Assembly (NCBI GenBank): GCA_034406715.1
Contig: CP137873.1
Coordinates: forward strand, 124,001-188,000
Length of the DNA: 64,000 bases
DNA from: Rhodotorula mucilaginosa
Taxonomy: Eukaryota > Basidiomycota > Microbotryomycetes > Sporidiobolales > Sporidiobolaceae
Direction: 5' to 3'
Position numbers and translations under genes: made by a program. Below, piece by piece: positions 34,125 through 45,615 of this stretch. The stretch's first letter is position 1. The number at the start of each line of letters is the position of its first letter. Below the pieces are notes generated by a model that had not been told where the DNA came from, searched no databases, and saw only the letters and a list, made by a program, of their open reading frames with translations.

Positions 34125-35731
34125 ATGCCCGACCTGTCGTCTCCAACCATGGCGAACGGTACCCTGCCATCACCGCCACGAGAATTGACCAAACCCTCCG
34201 CGGCCAAGAACCGCGAGGGGACGTTTGCCTCGATGCTCGAAATGGCAGGCGGAGCACCTCCCTCGCTCCCTTCGTCCCACCTCGATCCCAACGCCTTCAA
34301 TGCGACACAACAAATGTCCTCCTCGTCGTTCCCTTCGCCTTCTCTCCCAACCACGCCGCACGGCCCAGACCCCGCCCCGTTGTCTCGCGCGTCTCAAGGT
34401 GCCGCCTTGCCCGTGAACGGCGGCGGGACTCGCACTGGAGATGGTGACGCCGCCGCCGCCACCGCCACCACGGCCGACGTCGCCTCCTACACCGCCGAAG
34501 AACCCTTCCCGTCCGGCTCGTCCCTCTTCTCGACCGCAACCGCCTCGACTCCGATCCCCTTCTCGTCCCATCCGGCTCTGCAACCTCACATGCCGCCTCT
34601 CCACTTTGTCTCGACTCCCGCCGCCGACGATGCGGTTGCCGGTGCATGTGCGGGATCGCTGGGACAAGGGTGGGGTTGGAGCGGTGTCGCTGGACAAGGA
34701 CAAGGGCAACAAGTCTCGCACTCGAGCGGGCTTGGGAACGGGATCGGGATCGGGAACGGGAACGGGATGGGAGAACCGTCTTCCTTCTTTGACCTCCTCG
34801 GCGATACAGTCTCGATCGAAGAGTCCCTCCCCAGCGGCTTGTTGGGCTACGCGACCCCGTCGGAACCGGAGCCAAGTCCGGCGAGCCTCGTTTCCGCCTC
34901 GGGGTGTAATTCGCGCGCTTCTACGTCGCACGGTCACGGTCACGGTCACGGTCACGGTCACGGTCACGGTCACGGTCACGGTCACGGTCACGGTCACGGT
35001 CACGGTCATGGTCAGGGTGGGGGATTCGGCAACGGGTTTTTACGGGGGTCTGACAACAACAACAACAACACCACCAACATCGACCTCGTTTCGCGAGGAG
35101 GTGGTGACCGAACCCTCCAAGGTGGCGGGGCGGATATTCCCGTGACGGAACCCTCCCTAGCACCGATTCCTACCGCTTCGCCATCATCATCGTCAGCGAC
35201 GACGGCCGGTTACCAACCCCACTTCCCCTTACCGATCTTGGCTTCTCTGATTCGAGCTGCCGGCGGCGGCGGCGGCGACGACCGCACTTCTTCTTCCAAC
35301 AAGAGCGCCATGTCTCTGCCGAAGAAGAGGAAAAAGACCGCCACGGCTTCTGGTGGTGGTGGTGGTGGTGCGGGCGGCGCGAGAGGAGTCAGTAACGGCA
35401 GTGGTGGCGGTGGTGGAGAGAGCAGCGGCGGCGGGAGCGGGAACGGGAACGGGAACGGGAACTGGGGCGGCGGCGGCGGCGGCGGCGAAGAAGATCGCAG
35501 TTGGAGCGGGTCGGGACCCGCACGGGGTCTTTCGGATGGGAGCGGTGGCAGCGGCGGAGGGTCGTCGGCGGGTGGCGGGAAAAGGAGACGAGGGGGAGGA
35601 AGTACGAACGACGGCGACGAGGAGTCCCCTGCCGGATCGGGATCGGGATCGGGAGGGGGAGCGGGAGCGGGAGAGAACAAGAGGATTGTCCAGCGCGCGG
35701 ACAAGTCTTGCAGGAAGTGCAGGTGCGTCCT

Positions 35732-35772
<41 letters not shown>

Positions 35773-38700
35773 TTGTTGTTGCTTTTTCCTCTCCTTCTCC
35801 TCGGGCGATCGGTCGGCTACGTTGGGTAGACCCGGCGTCTAAAAATGATCAGGATGTGACTAACCCCGCTCTTTTTTTTTGCTCAACAGGGAACGGCGGG
35901 TTCGGTGCGATCGGTTGTGGCCGGCTTGTGAGCGGTGTCACAAGCGGAGGGAAAGCTGCGAATGGGCAGAAGGGACCAACGTGTGCGTTGCGCGCCAGCT
36001 TTCCCCTTTCCTTCTCCCTCCTTCCTTCCAATCTTGCCCTTCAAGCGGCGTACGCCGCCATACATAGATCGCACCTGACTGTTGCGCTCGCTCCTCTCGC
36101 TTTGCCACTTCGAACAGCGACGAGATCGAGGAAGGCGGCGACGCCGAACGGATCGCCGCTTTGCAGGCTAAAGTCACCTCGCTCGAACGGCAACTCAAGA
36201 CCGCCGCTGCTGCCGCCTCCTCCAACAAGAACGCGCGCCGCGACTCTGGTTCCGGTTCCGGTTCCGCTCCCGTCGAAGCGACCCCTCATCCTCCTCCTTC
36301 ATCTTCGTCTTCCTCGAACAACCCCCGTCGCCTGTCATCTCGCCACCCCAACGCGGCGCTCTCCGGTTTCGCGTCGCCATCGACGAGCGAACCGACTCTA
36401 TCATCCGCCGCCGCAGCAGCAGCAGCATCAGCAACGGTCATCTGGCTCACGATCCGCGACATCTGGGCTTTGCGACTCGAGATGGAGCCGGAAGAGACCG
36501 AGACGTTGTTGCGGTACTTGGCGGCGCAGAGTTCGGCGCCGTATGCGGGGCAGTTGAACCTCGGGAGGAGTAACGTCCATTGGCGGTTGGGCGAACCGCA
36601 CATGGCCAAAGTGTTGACGATTCACCTTCTCGATGGTGAGTCGCCCGATTGTTCTCTTAAACTGCTCGTGCACTGACGATAGTGATTTCGGACAACAGCT
36701 GCGGTGCGGGCTTGTTGTTCTCGCCTGCCGGGCATCTTTCCGCTCGCGCAAAAGATTGGAGAGTACAAGGTCAAGCTCGACTCGCTCACTCCAGCAGAAG
36801 AGGTCAGTCAAGCGCTTCACTCGAATGCCCCGGAACTACGCATACTGATCCCCAATTGCACGACGCTATTCCGTTCCGGAAACAGTGCTCGGTCGCCGTC
36901 CTCGCCGCACTCGGCGCGCGCGCTTCACCGCACTCACAACTGCTCGGCATCGACACCGTCTGCCTCGCGGACGGGACGCCTTCACCACCCATGTTTCTGT
37001 ACGCCGGCGAGAGGCGCGAGATGGCATGCCGGCAACTCGAGAGTCGCGCGCGCGAGCTGTGCTGGTCGCACGGGTTCTTCGAGCACGTCAAGATCGAGCA
37101 TCTCGATAGCACCGTCGGGCTCGTGCAGCTCTTGATCTGTGAGTCTTCCAAAAACTTCTCTCGAAAAGACGAGGTACAGCCTTGTCGGCTAATGAAATGC
37201 GATTGGCGCTGCTGCTTGCAGACGAGGAGATTATGCCCAAGCAGAGTCGATTCTTTGCTCGATCGGCTCTGGGGCTCTACTTTGACATCCGCTACGAGGA
37301 CATGGAGCAAGGGAAGCGGACTTCGCAAGATCCGCGGATCGGACCCGGCGCAGCTCTCTTTGTGCGTTCCCTCTCCTCCGCTTGAGAGGTGCTCGTCCAA
37401 GAAGAAGAAGAAGCGTTGGACCCTGATTGCCGTTCCGCTCCTTGTCGCAGCTTGCCGACGCCACCATCGCCGCGGCGTGCAACCGTCCGTCCTACATCTC
37501 GACGACCGAACTCGATCGGTATGTCATCACCGACGGCGTCCAGATTCCCGACTTTCCCGGAACCGAACTCCAAACCGAACTCGAGCGGATTCTCGAACGG
37601 CCGGTGACGACGGAGAAGCTCGTCGACGCCATGTCGACCGTTATGCTTTGGGTTGCGGGGTGTCACCGCCTATTTGCGCAACTCACTACAGGTATGTCTC
37701 ATGACGATCAAGTGGCAGGCAGCAAGCTATGTCGCTGACGACAAACTACCGCTAGCTCGCCGCCCGAACGTACCGTCTACACTCCCGCTCCTCAAGAGCC
37801 TCTGGAAGCTCGTCGACAAAGTCCACACGGCAGTGCAGAACCTCCAGCAGTTCTTTGTCGGCCTCTCGGTTGAAGAAGTCGTCGACCTGGAGCAGGATCC
37901 GTTCGCGCTCGAGCATTACATTCTGATGGGCGTTCGGTACGACTCGCTGCTCGTCGACATTGTCAACTTGCAGCATACGTACCTGTGAGTGGCAGGCTTC
38001 CCATCCCATGTTGCCAGCGCGAGGCTGACCCCACCGGCGCTCAGGATGACGAGCCGAAAGTCGGGCGACTGGGCCGAATCGGAAGACGACCCTCTCCTGC
38101 TCGAGATGCGCGAAGAGAGCATGCTCCGAGTCCGGAAATGCCTCAAGCTCACGGCGTTCTACGCTCAGCTGTACCTGCAATCTCAGGACAAGCATCTCGT
38201 TCACGTGAGTCGCTCTGTTGATTTCGGATGGACTGACGATCTCAACTCGAAACTGACACACACACCACTTCTGTCTGCAGCACATGCTGATGCAACTCGA
38301 GATGCTTCCGAATTGGTCTATCTGGGCGACCCAGCGGGTCGGAACTCCCGGCGGACCGATCTCGTCCGAGTATGAGCTTACCGAAGTTGAACTCGATTGG
38401 TGCGTGTCCCCTTCCTGCTTTCGCTTTTCGCTGCGATTGCAGACTGGCTGACAGATCTCCGGTCCTACGAAAAGGCTACAACAAGCCCTCGAGCTCAGCT
38501 CGTACTATACGCCAAAAGCTGCTCATCGACTCGAACTGTTTGCAAGAGCTCGCGGCAAGCTCTCCGACGATGGACCGCGCAGTAAGCGGAGGCAGACTTT
38601 TGCACATGTGTGAGCGAGGACGTTGAAATTGATTCACTGGGTTCTTTTCTCACAGCGATCGAGGACCTTATGAGGCAGTCACGGGGCGGTCTCCGGCGAC

Positions 38701-39191
38701 CGGTGGCCGAGGTCGAGTCGCAGTATCAGAACGCTGTCGTCCAGAACGGCACCTTCGACCCGACCCAGCAAAACCCCACCACCGCTTCGCCGCAGCGAGT
38801 GCCACCAACGTTGCAGCACGTACCCGTGCACGACGATCCGCAGCGGTATTACGACGTCGACGCTACGAGCTTTTCACCTTCTGCTAGCGAGACCTTTATC
38901 TTCGGTGAGGCTTCACTCTCGGTACCGCTACAGCAGTAAAAACTCTGACAGGCGTTTTGTCCGATCACAGACGACTATGGCGTCGCTTCCATCCAGGGAA
39001 TGCCTCTGGCGCAGCAGCCGCCCGTTTCGTCGCTCGAGTTTGTCCAGAACGGGTTCCGATCCGGCGAACACAGCTGGATGAACCTCCCGAGCGACTTCCC
39101 AACCGCGGTTGGGAACGAAGTGGCGCGTGAGGCGGAAACAGCAGAGGAGTTGACGGACCGGTGGCTAGGTGGACGAAGCGTCGGGCAGTGA
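34125..39191 (+). CDS. Zn2Cys6 fungal transcription factor with long disordered N-terminus
   Basis: Nuclear DNA-binding regulator, target unknown. The first exon encodes over 500 low-complexity residues (Gly, Ser, Asn, His-Gly repeat), with a possible nuclear signal PKKRKK. The Zn2Cys6 cluster is split by an intron: SCRKCR at about 35710, then ERRVRCDRLWPACERCHKRR from 35890, giving C-x2-C-x6-C-x6-C-x2-C-x6-C. A coiled-coil dimerisation helix follows (AERIAALQAKVTSLERQLKT). Middle-homology (fungal TF) domain pieces: LGIDTVCLADGTPSPPMFLY, LVDAMSTVMLWVAGCHRLF, VDLEQDPFALEHYILMGVRY, LRVRKCLKLTAFYAQLYLQS, YYTPKAAHRLELFARARGKL. The gene ends LTDRWLGGRSVGQ at 39191, with about a dozen exons. The cluster sits mid-protein, not N-terminal, unlike most yeast members. 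Confidence 0.8.
34929..35012 (+). repeat. (CACGGT)13 hexanucleotide tandem repeat plus one variant, encoding Gly-His dipeptides
   Basis: Thirteen perfect six-base units (34929-35006) plus a catggt variant, in frame in the regulator gene, giving a run of about 14 alternating Gly-His residues. Confidence 0.95.
35740..35768 (+). repeat. (CT)n microsatellite in an intron
   Basis: About fourteen CT units in the intron that divides the Zn2Cys6 motif; it lies in the pyrimidine-rich part of that intron. Confidence 0.9.
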
Positions 39192-39277
39192 GAAGGGACA
39201 AAGATGATTCTGACACGGTCAATAAAAGGAGATTTATTTCTCGTAGTCATTTCCCGGAATGGACACGAGTCTACCAA

Positions 39278-41196
39278 CTACAGCTTGGCGATGCTCGGTC
39301 CACTGTCTCCGGCAGACATGTCCTCCCACCCCGGCCCCAGCGTTTTGTGTACCCCTCGTCGGAGACAACCTGCACAATGACAGGAGTGTCGTTTTTTGTT
39401 AGCCGGAAGCGCTACTGCGGAAAACGAGACGCGAAAAAGGAGGGGGAAATCACCTTCGACCACCAAGCCTTGCTGGTTCTTCATGGGCGGCAACACATAC
39501 GTCCGATTCCGCTGACCCGGTCCGCTGAGGCTCGAGTCCATCCCGCTCGAGGGGTACGAATAGGCTTCGTCGCCGGGCAAGACGGTCGCTCTTCGTTTCT
39601 TGCCGGCGTCGTCTTGAACCGAGACGACTTGGGGCGTGAAGGGTACGACTCGGCGAGGTTTTACCACGAGGGATGCAGTCGACGAGTCTGAACCGGAAGA
39701 AGAGCGAGCGCGGTCGAGGAGGGACGCGAGCGATCGGTGGTTTTGGGCAAGTTCGGCGAGGAGGTTGAACTGCGGCGGGTGGAGGATGATGGGCGTTTCC
39801 GAGGAGGAGGCCCCCGCCGCCGCCGAGTCTGACAAAGCTGTCGCTGTCGTCGGCTGGTCTTGTTGTGCTAGCGCATAGCTATATGCGAGCGCACGCCGGA
39901 CGCCTTCTGCCGGAGTGAGCCAGTCCGCCGAAGTGGTTTCGACTCCGTCGGACGAGACGAGCGACTCGTGGTGCGTCGGAGCTGGGCTCGATGAGGCGGA
40001 GGAAGATTTGAGGGGAGAGGCGGCGGGGGGCAGGACGGCGATGAAGAAGTGGGTGTCGAAACGGCGCGGGAGGAGGGTCGGCGTGCTGCAGGTTTTTGGA
40101 CGTAAACATCCATCAGTCAGGAAAACATCGGGGTTCCTTTTCGAGGCGGATTGAGATGGAGAGAGGACTACTCACACCCAATTGGACCAGTGCGTGAGCA
40201 AGCTCAGTGCCGGTCGCGCGTCGTGGCCCAAAGACCTGAGAAGGTCGACGAACCGCTTCCCGTCGCGGTGGACCTCTTCTCGCCAATATTGCTTCTTCTC
40301 CGGCGACAAAGCGCTCCACCTCTCCGCGGGGGTTCCTTCCTCCGAAGACGACGACGACGACGAAGACGACCCGGGCAGGATCTTCTTGACGAGGGAAGCG
40401 AGCACGGACGAGTTGAGCCCGAGTGGACGAGGTTCCGATTCGAGGAGCAACACGCCCGATTCCTCAAACGTTTCGCGCAATGCGCACAGCTTCAAAGCTT
40501 GCAGTTCTGGCGCCGTCAACCGCGAAGACAAGTCGGTGCTTTGTTGGATGTTGTCGTGCGCCGGTTCGGGAAAGAAACTGGACCAAGTCGTCGCGTCGAC
40601 GTCGATCGGGTCAATGTTCCCGCCTGCGTGAGCGCGCGCCCGCATTTCCGTCAGCGTACGAGTTTGTAGACACGGAAAACGAAGAGACGGACCGGGCATG
40701 ACGTGCGCGCTGTCGTAGGTCCGACTCTTGGCATGCCGTTTCAGGAGCAAGACGCGGTAGTCGAAGCCGTCTGCGGTCGGAGTGTCGAGCGGGGCGAGGA
40801 GGACGAGGCTGAGCGTGGGTCGACATCGTATTACAAGGAGTCAGTGCGCTGATTTTACACTGCATGCGCCCAAACGCAAGTGAACGCGGCAGTCCGGCAC
40901 AGCGACTCGCACGAGGGAACGGGCGACTTTGCTCCATCCGCTGCCCCGTGCTCGCAGGACGCATAAGCAGGACAAGAGACATACCTCGCAGACAATGCCG
41001 GGGTAGCCACAGGCTTCGCCTTCTTCTCCTCAGCTGCTCCGCCATTCGGGGAAGTTGCCCCACCCTCGGATGCAGTGAGCGGCTGAACAGTACTGTACGC
41101 CATCGCGTGCAAGCTGTGCCGTGGTACAGAAGAGAGAAGCGGAGAAGGGACTTGACGATTGCTCAGGAGAGCAAAAGTCCGTAGCTGAACAAGCAT
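39278..41196 (-). CDS. NUDT19-like Nudix hydrolase (acyl-CoA/CoA diphosphatase type)
   Basis: Hydrolyses nucleoside-diphosphate-linked compounds, in this branch typically CoA and acyl-CoA. The first part gives LVLLAPLDTPTADGFDYRVL and LLKRHAKSRTYDSAHVMPG (the RP2p/NUDT19 N-terminal block). The Nudix box core is ALRETFEESGVLL (R-E-x-x-E-E-x-G-V), near 40450-40490. HWSNWV, then RRFDTHFFIAVLP and SADWLTPAEGVRRALAY continue the NUDT19 pattern. The C-terminus is PSIAKL at 39278, with a PTS1-type AKL tripeptide. Start choice: ATG 41196 gives a presequence-like N-terminus (MLVQLRTFALLSNRQVPSPL, basic and Ser/Leu-rich, no acidic residue); ATG 41103 (MAYSTVQPLT) removes it. Dual mitochondrial and peroxisomal targeting is possible. 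Confidence 0.75.
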
Positions 41197-41343
41197 CAAT
41201 GGGAGCAGAGGAAGAACTGCAGGTGGGGAACAACAACTCGACGGCTAAAGTCGCTTGGAAAAAGCCGGAAGTCATTCCACCGCGAGTCTGTAGTAGTTTA
41301 ACCTTTGTACATATAGTGTATTTCTCGTTTGCGCGCCACCTCT

Positions 41344-42793
41344 CTAGACCTTGTACCGCACCCTGTCGACCGCGAGCAAGAACTCTCGCCCTTTCCTCAC
41401 CGCCGGTCCACCTTCAGCTCCCGCCGCCGCCGTCTCGCCCTCGCGCGCCTCATTCTCAGCCTGCACTTCGAGTCCCAAATCCCTTCCTTCCGTGTCATGC
41501 CATCCGAGCGGGCCATGATCGCAATCCGCGCAGGTAAGGTACTTGATGCTCCCCGCGGCGGCGGCGGGCGAAGAGGCGCTTGGGGAAGAGGAAGAAGAGG
41601 AAGGGGCGGCGGCGTTGCGCGAGAAGCCAATGTTCTCGAAGGCGAGAGGGGAAGAGACGGACCAGTACCCGGGGCCGCGTTGAGAGGCGGGGAGGTGCTT
41701 CTTCGGAGGGGGTGGTGCCGAGATGGGACGAGGGAGGTCCGGAAGCTGCGTGGCGGTGGTGGGCAGCCAGAATGAGAATACGGCAATATCAAAAGAGAGA
41801 GAGAGAGTTCAAGTCAGTTTCTCTGCGGTAAGGGGGCAAATCCCAGGAACAAGGGAGAAGAGCCGGCTATTGGCTCGCAGCCGTACCTCGATATCGTGCT
41901 TGGTCGTTCCCTGCACCCAAGTCCCCGCTCCCGCTCGGAGCAGCAAGCACCTGCACTCGGCTCGCGGGCAGTACAAGTTGACCTTGTTGGTGCCATCTTT
42001 CGGATCAACGAGGTCGGCCATCTCGCCCTTGAAGTACCCGAGCAATCGGCCGGGGGAACGGACCTCCCCGTCCTCTTCTTCCTCTTCCTGCGCGGGTGGT
42101 GCTTCGACTTGTGGAGCCGATGACGGCCCGGCCGAGGAACAAGGTGCCGCAGAGGAGGAGGAGGAAGCAACCGGTTTGGACAATAAGTCGCGCTTCAGTT
42201 CGACCCACGGTTTCGCACCGTGCACGACCGCGCTCGGTCCGACGACGGTGAAGCCCGCTCGTTCATACAGCGGGACCAATTCCGGATGCGCAATCAGCAA
42301 CGCGCTCTCGATCCGAGAACAAGACCGAGCCGACTGCTGCTGTTGCCCCGCCTGCTCGAGTCGGGCGAGGTACTCGCGCAAGAGGGCGGTCGCGATCCCG
42401 CGCTGGCGGTGCGAAGATGCAACGCAGACGGAATGGATTGCCACGTGCGTGCCTTCGGGTTCGTGCGTCGACATGGCGTCGTGGGTCAGGGTCGGTTGAC
42501 GCGTCAGGGTTGCGCAGGTGTAGCCGATGAGCAAGCGGCGGCGTGACGATCCGTCGGAGGACGGTTCTACCTCGTACGCGCCGAGGAAGTAATCGCCTGC
42601 ATGGCGTTGGCGGTATCTGCACGCAGTCACAGTTCAGCAGCAATAGACCTCCTGGTCATGGAGAAGCGGTGGAAACTGACTGGAGCGATTCGAACGAGGC
42701 CGCCTCGTCTTCCGGGAAGCCTGCGGTCTCGATTTCGAAGGCGCGCTCGATATCCGACGCTTGGACGAGGTCGTACACGATCTTAGTTGCCAT
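41344..42793 (-). CDS. GNAT acetyltransferase fused to an Mss4/Dss4-like zinc domain
   Basis: N-terminal half is an arylalkylamine-type GNAT fold: MATKIVYDLVQASDIERAFE, FPEDEAASFESL, the acetyl-CoA loop VCVASSHRQRGIATALLREY and LVPLYERAGFTVVGPSAVVH. After a Ser/Pro/Glu linker comes an Mss4/Dss4-like domain: EMADLVDPKDGTNKVNLYCP with the first cysteine pair CPRAEC, then GPGYWSVSSPLAFENIGFS, the second pair in YLTCADCDHGPLGWHDTEG, and the terminal strand EFLLAVDRVRYKV. Mss4/Dss4 proteins bind nucleotide-free exocytic Rab GTPases. Exons: start ATG 42793, GNAT body 42630-41890, last exon about 41748-41344. The two domains are joined by in-frame sequence and one phase-0 intron, so this is one gene rather than two. 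Confidence 0.75.
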
Positions 42794-43412
42794 GCTTTGC
42801 GATAGATCCGGGCGCCGTTCAGTTGCCGAGTCGGCTTGAGGGAATGATGAAGAAGGAGAGGTTGGTCGAGGTGGGCAGAGGCGAGGTCGAGAACGTGGAA
42901 GGAAGCGCTCGGTGGATAGACCTGTATCTAGGTCTATGTGCGCACGGTATCTGCCAGTATCTCGGGAGCGAGCGCTATGGTCGAGTGAGAGCAAGTCCCT
43001 TCGCCCAACGGTCCGTCATCAGCGTCTCACTCCGCACACTCACGTAGACCTTCTGCTGCCGATCAGAGACCACAGACAGCTGTCCCACTCAATACCAGGC
43101 TGCCTACGCCCTTGCACAGCATTGCACGACAAAGAGGGAACGCGAGGCTCGAGTTCGGCTCGCCAAGTCCGTCAAGCCTTGTTGCGCTCGCTACACGCTT
43201 CACGCCAAGCCAGGGAGCTCGAAAAACTGTACAAGACTCCGCAGAACCTGTTCGAACTCGGTCGTGCGTTCAATTACTCTCTCCGTGAACAAAGGAACCG
43301 TGAGGTGCCGCTCTGACCCCCACTTCCAACACCTCCAGCACACCAACAGGGTTATTTTCACCGAGGAGTTCTTTCATTGAGGTCGCGCAAGTTCACAGTT
43401 ACACGGAGAGAG
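42794..43412. other. Divergent region with a possible small unassigned ORF (to 43316, plus strand)
   Basis: Mostly promoter between two divergent genes. On the plus strand a frame ending at 43316 reads VRQALLRSLHASRQARELEK and continues LYKTPQNLFELGRAFNYSL, which looks protein-like and helical. I find no convincing start exon or intron, so it is left uncalled. It might be a short LYR-like or hypothetical protein, or chance. Confidence 0.25.
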
Positions 43413-45068
43413 ATGGCAAGACAGGTTGAGAGACAGTCCGCAGCCCCATCGACGCAGCGGTCTGAGCCGGATTCGGAGCAGCAGCGGCGGGAGACTGAGG
43501 AAAGGGCGGCTGATCAGGCTAGGTGAGACTTGCAGCGGGACGAACCTTTCCACTTTTGAGACTCGACTGACGAGACGGCCTCGCGGGGCGGACAGTGTCG
43601 TGATCAAAGTCGGTATGATCGGCGACGCTCAGATCGGCAAGACTTCTCTCATGCGAGTCCCATGTCGCCTCCTGGCTCTCTCTTGGTTCCTTCATACCGA
43701 CTTTTTGAAGCAAGATCTTGTCTGATGTAGGCCCGTACCTGCAGGGTCAAGTATGTCGAGGGATCCTTCGATGAAGACTACATCCAAACGCTCGGTAAGT
43801 CGTTTCTCTCTTTTCCACCGCGAGCAGTGGCGGTCCGGAGGATCCCGCTTCTGTTGGTGGTTCCTACACATGACAGCATTTGCTGACTCGCGCCCTGTAT
43901 GCAAGCAGGTGTCAACTTTATGGAGGTCAGCTTTCTTTCTTTTCCCTTCCATCGGAAGCGAGTTTCTTGCGCCACAGTGTTTAAGAGGCTAACGGACTCG
44001 AGCGCGACCCCTCCTTCCGATCCGAAATTGCATCAGAAAACGGTGAGTCTGTCTAGCAGCCGTTTCCGCCACGCCATGGGTGCCCAGTCCTTTGAACCCA
44101 GACGGTTCTTCGGCTTGGCGCCTGCTGCCCTGGTTTCACGGCTTGACAGCTCAGCTGACCGTGACCTGACCTTACCCCCGCTCAGATCTCGCTTCGCAAC
44201 ACTCAAATCACCTTCTCCGTCTGGGACCTAGGTGGTTCTCGAGAGTAAGTTCCAGAAAGAAAGTCTTGGGCAAAAGAAGGAAATTTGACTCCTCCCTCCC
44301 TCCGCCCTGCGAGAACAGGTTTGTGACCATGCTACCACTCGTGTGCAACGACGCAGTCGCCATCTTGTTCATGTTTGACCTCACAAGAAAAAGCACGCTG
44401 AACTCAATCAAGGAGTGGTACCGGCAAGCGAGGGGGTTCAACAAGGTGCGTTTCTCTCAAGGGAGAGCTCTGCTCGATCTTTGCGCTGCTTTCTACTTGA
44501 CCGCAGGGAGCAGCTGTTGAGCTAATAAGTTGTTCTTGTGCGCACAGACTGCGATTCCCTTTTTGGTTGGCACGAAATATGACCAGTTTGTGGGTTTCTC
44601 TCACAACGAGCAAGAAGAGATCACCCGGCAGGTACGCTCCACCATCTCCTCCCAGTCTTTCCCTTTGCACTGCAGCTTGGTGCGGCAAGTATTGATGTCC
44701 TGACTGAGGCGTGGGAGTAAACAGGCCAAGCGCTTCTCGAAAGCGATGAAGGCACCATTGATCTTTTGCTCGACAAGCCACTCGATCAACGTCCAAAAGA
44801 TCTTTAAGATCGTGCTGAGCAAGGTGTGCCAGCGCTTTCACCAGTCTCACTTCAATGTACCCAAAGGCTACGTCTGTACTCACTGCGGAGATACGAAACC
44901 GCGACACAGGCATTCGACTTGAAGTGCACAATTCCAGAGATCACTGAAACAGGCGAACCGTTGCTAATCTACCTTGATGTGAGCTGGCTCTTGAGTACCT
45001 TTTTTCCTAGACTACAGAGAGCAGTCAGATCTAACCGTGTTTCCTGACGCATCCAGACTCAGTCCTGA
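43413..45068 (+). CDS. SPG1: Septation-initiation (SIN/MEN) Ras-like GTPase, Spg1/Tem1 type
   Basis: Spindle-pole-body GTPase that triggers septation or mitotic exit. ATG 43413; a disordered leader, then the G domain: VVIKVGMIGDAQIGKTSLM (P-loop), VKYVEGSFDEDYIQTLGVNF, ISLRNTQITFSVWDLGGSRE (switch II), MLPLVCNDAVAILFMFDLTR, IPFLVGTKYDQF (TKYD), LIFCSTSHSINVQKIF, and FDLKCTIPEITETGEPLLIY. Ten or more exons. The Lys-Thr between NFME and ISLR is encoded by a 6-nt microexon at 44037-44042, flanked by perfect CAG and GTGAGT. The donor after the P-loop exon is odd: the sequence after SLM is CGAGTCC, not GT. A usable GT three bases later with acceptor GATGTAG adds six residues. Stop 45066-45068 (LDTQS). 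Confidence 0.88.
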
Positions 45069-45615
45069 ATTGGCTTGCACATTGTGCCTGCGCTTTGACT
45101 AGATCTTGTTGCAGTAAGGCCCTCCTTCAGCTACAGTGTTCTTCTGTAGTGTGTTCTGGAAAAGAGAAATACAGTACGCATAGCACAGTTGCTGGTCCCC
45201 CCAACCCAGGCTCCTGCAGCTCCGATGGGCTGCTGCAGATGATTTCCGTGAGCTTCTTCCAGCTCTTTTGGCCACCCTGTCTACTCTGCCCAGCTTGTTC
45301 TGCCTCCATTTTCCAATTCTTCTTACGCCCGTCATTGTTTCCTTTTTTTCGGTGCTGCAAATGGAGCGAGCACCTTGCCTCTCCTCTCCTGCTCCTCAAT
45401 TTGCAAAATGGCTGGCCAACTTCATCATGGGCTTGGTTACACAGGCTTCCTTCCAGCTCTGATGTTAGAGACTGAGGAGCCGAGGCAGAAGGGTAATGAT
45501 GGGACCCTTTTGCGGCCACCTTTTTGAGTTCCTTGAGCTTCACATATAGGAGTTTGTTGCCAATTCAGATGGGAGATGAGAAATACAGACAACACAACAT
45601 GCCCCAAGCGGGCTA
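45069..45615. other. Intergenic, lower-GC stretch
   Basis: 3' flanks of convergent genes. A minus-strand open frame (45543-45127) starts with GTG and resembles nothing known; left uncalled. Confidence 0.35.

Noticed and set aside
45127-45543. Minus-strand frame downstream of family member 2
   Set aside because: It starts with GTG, no exon links it to the family and its composition is inconclusive.
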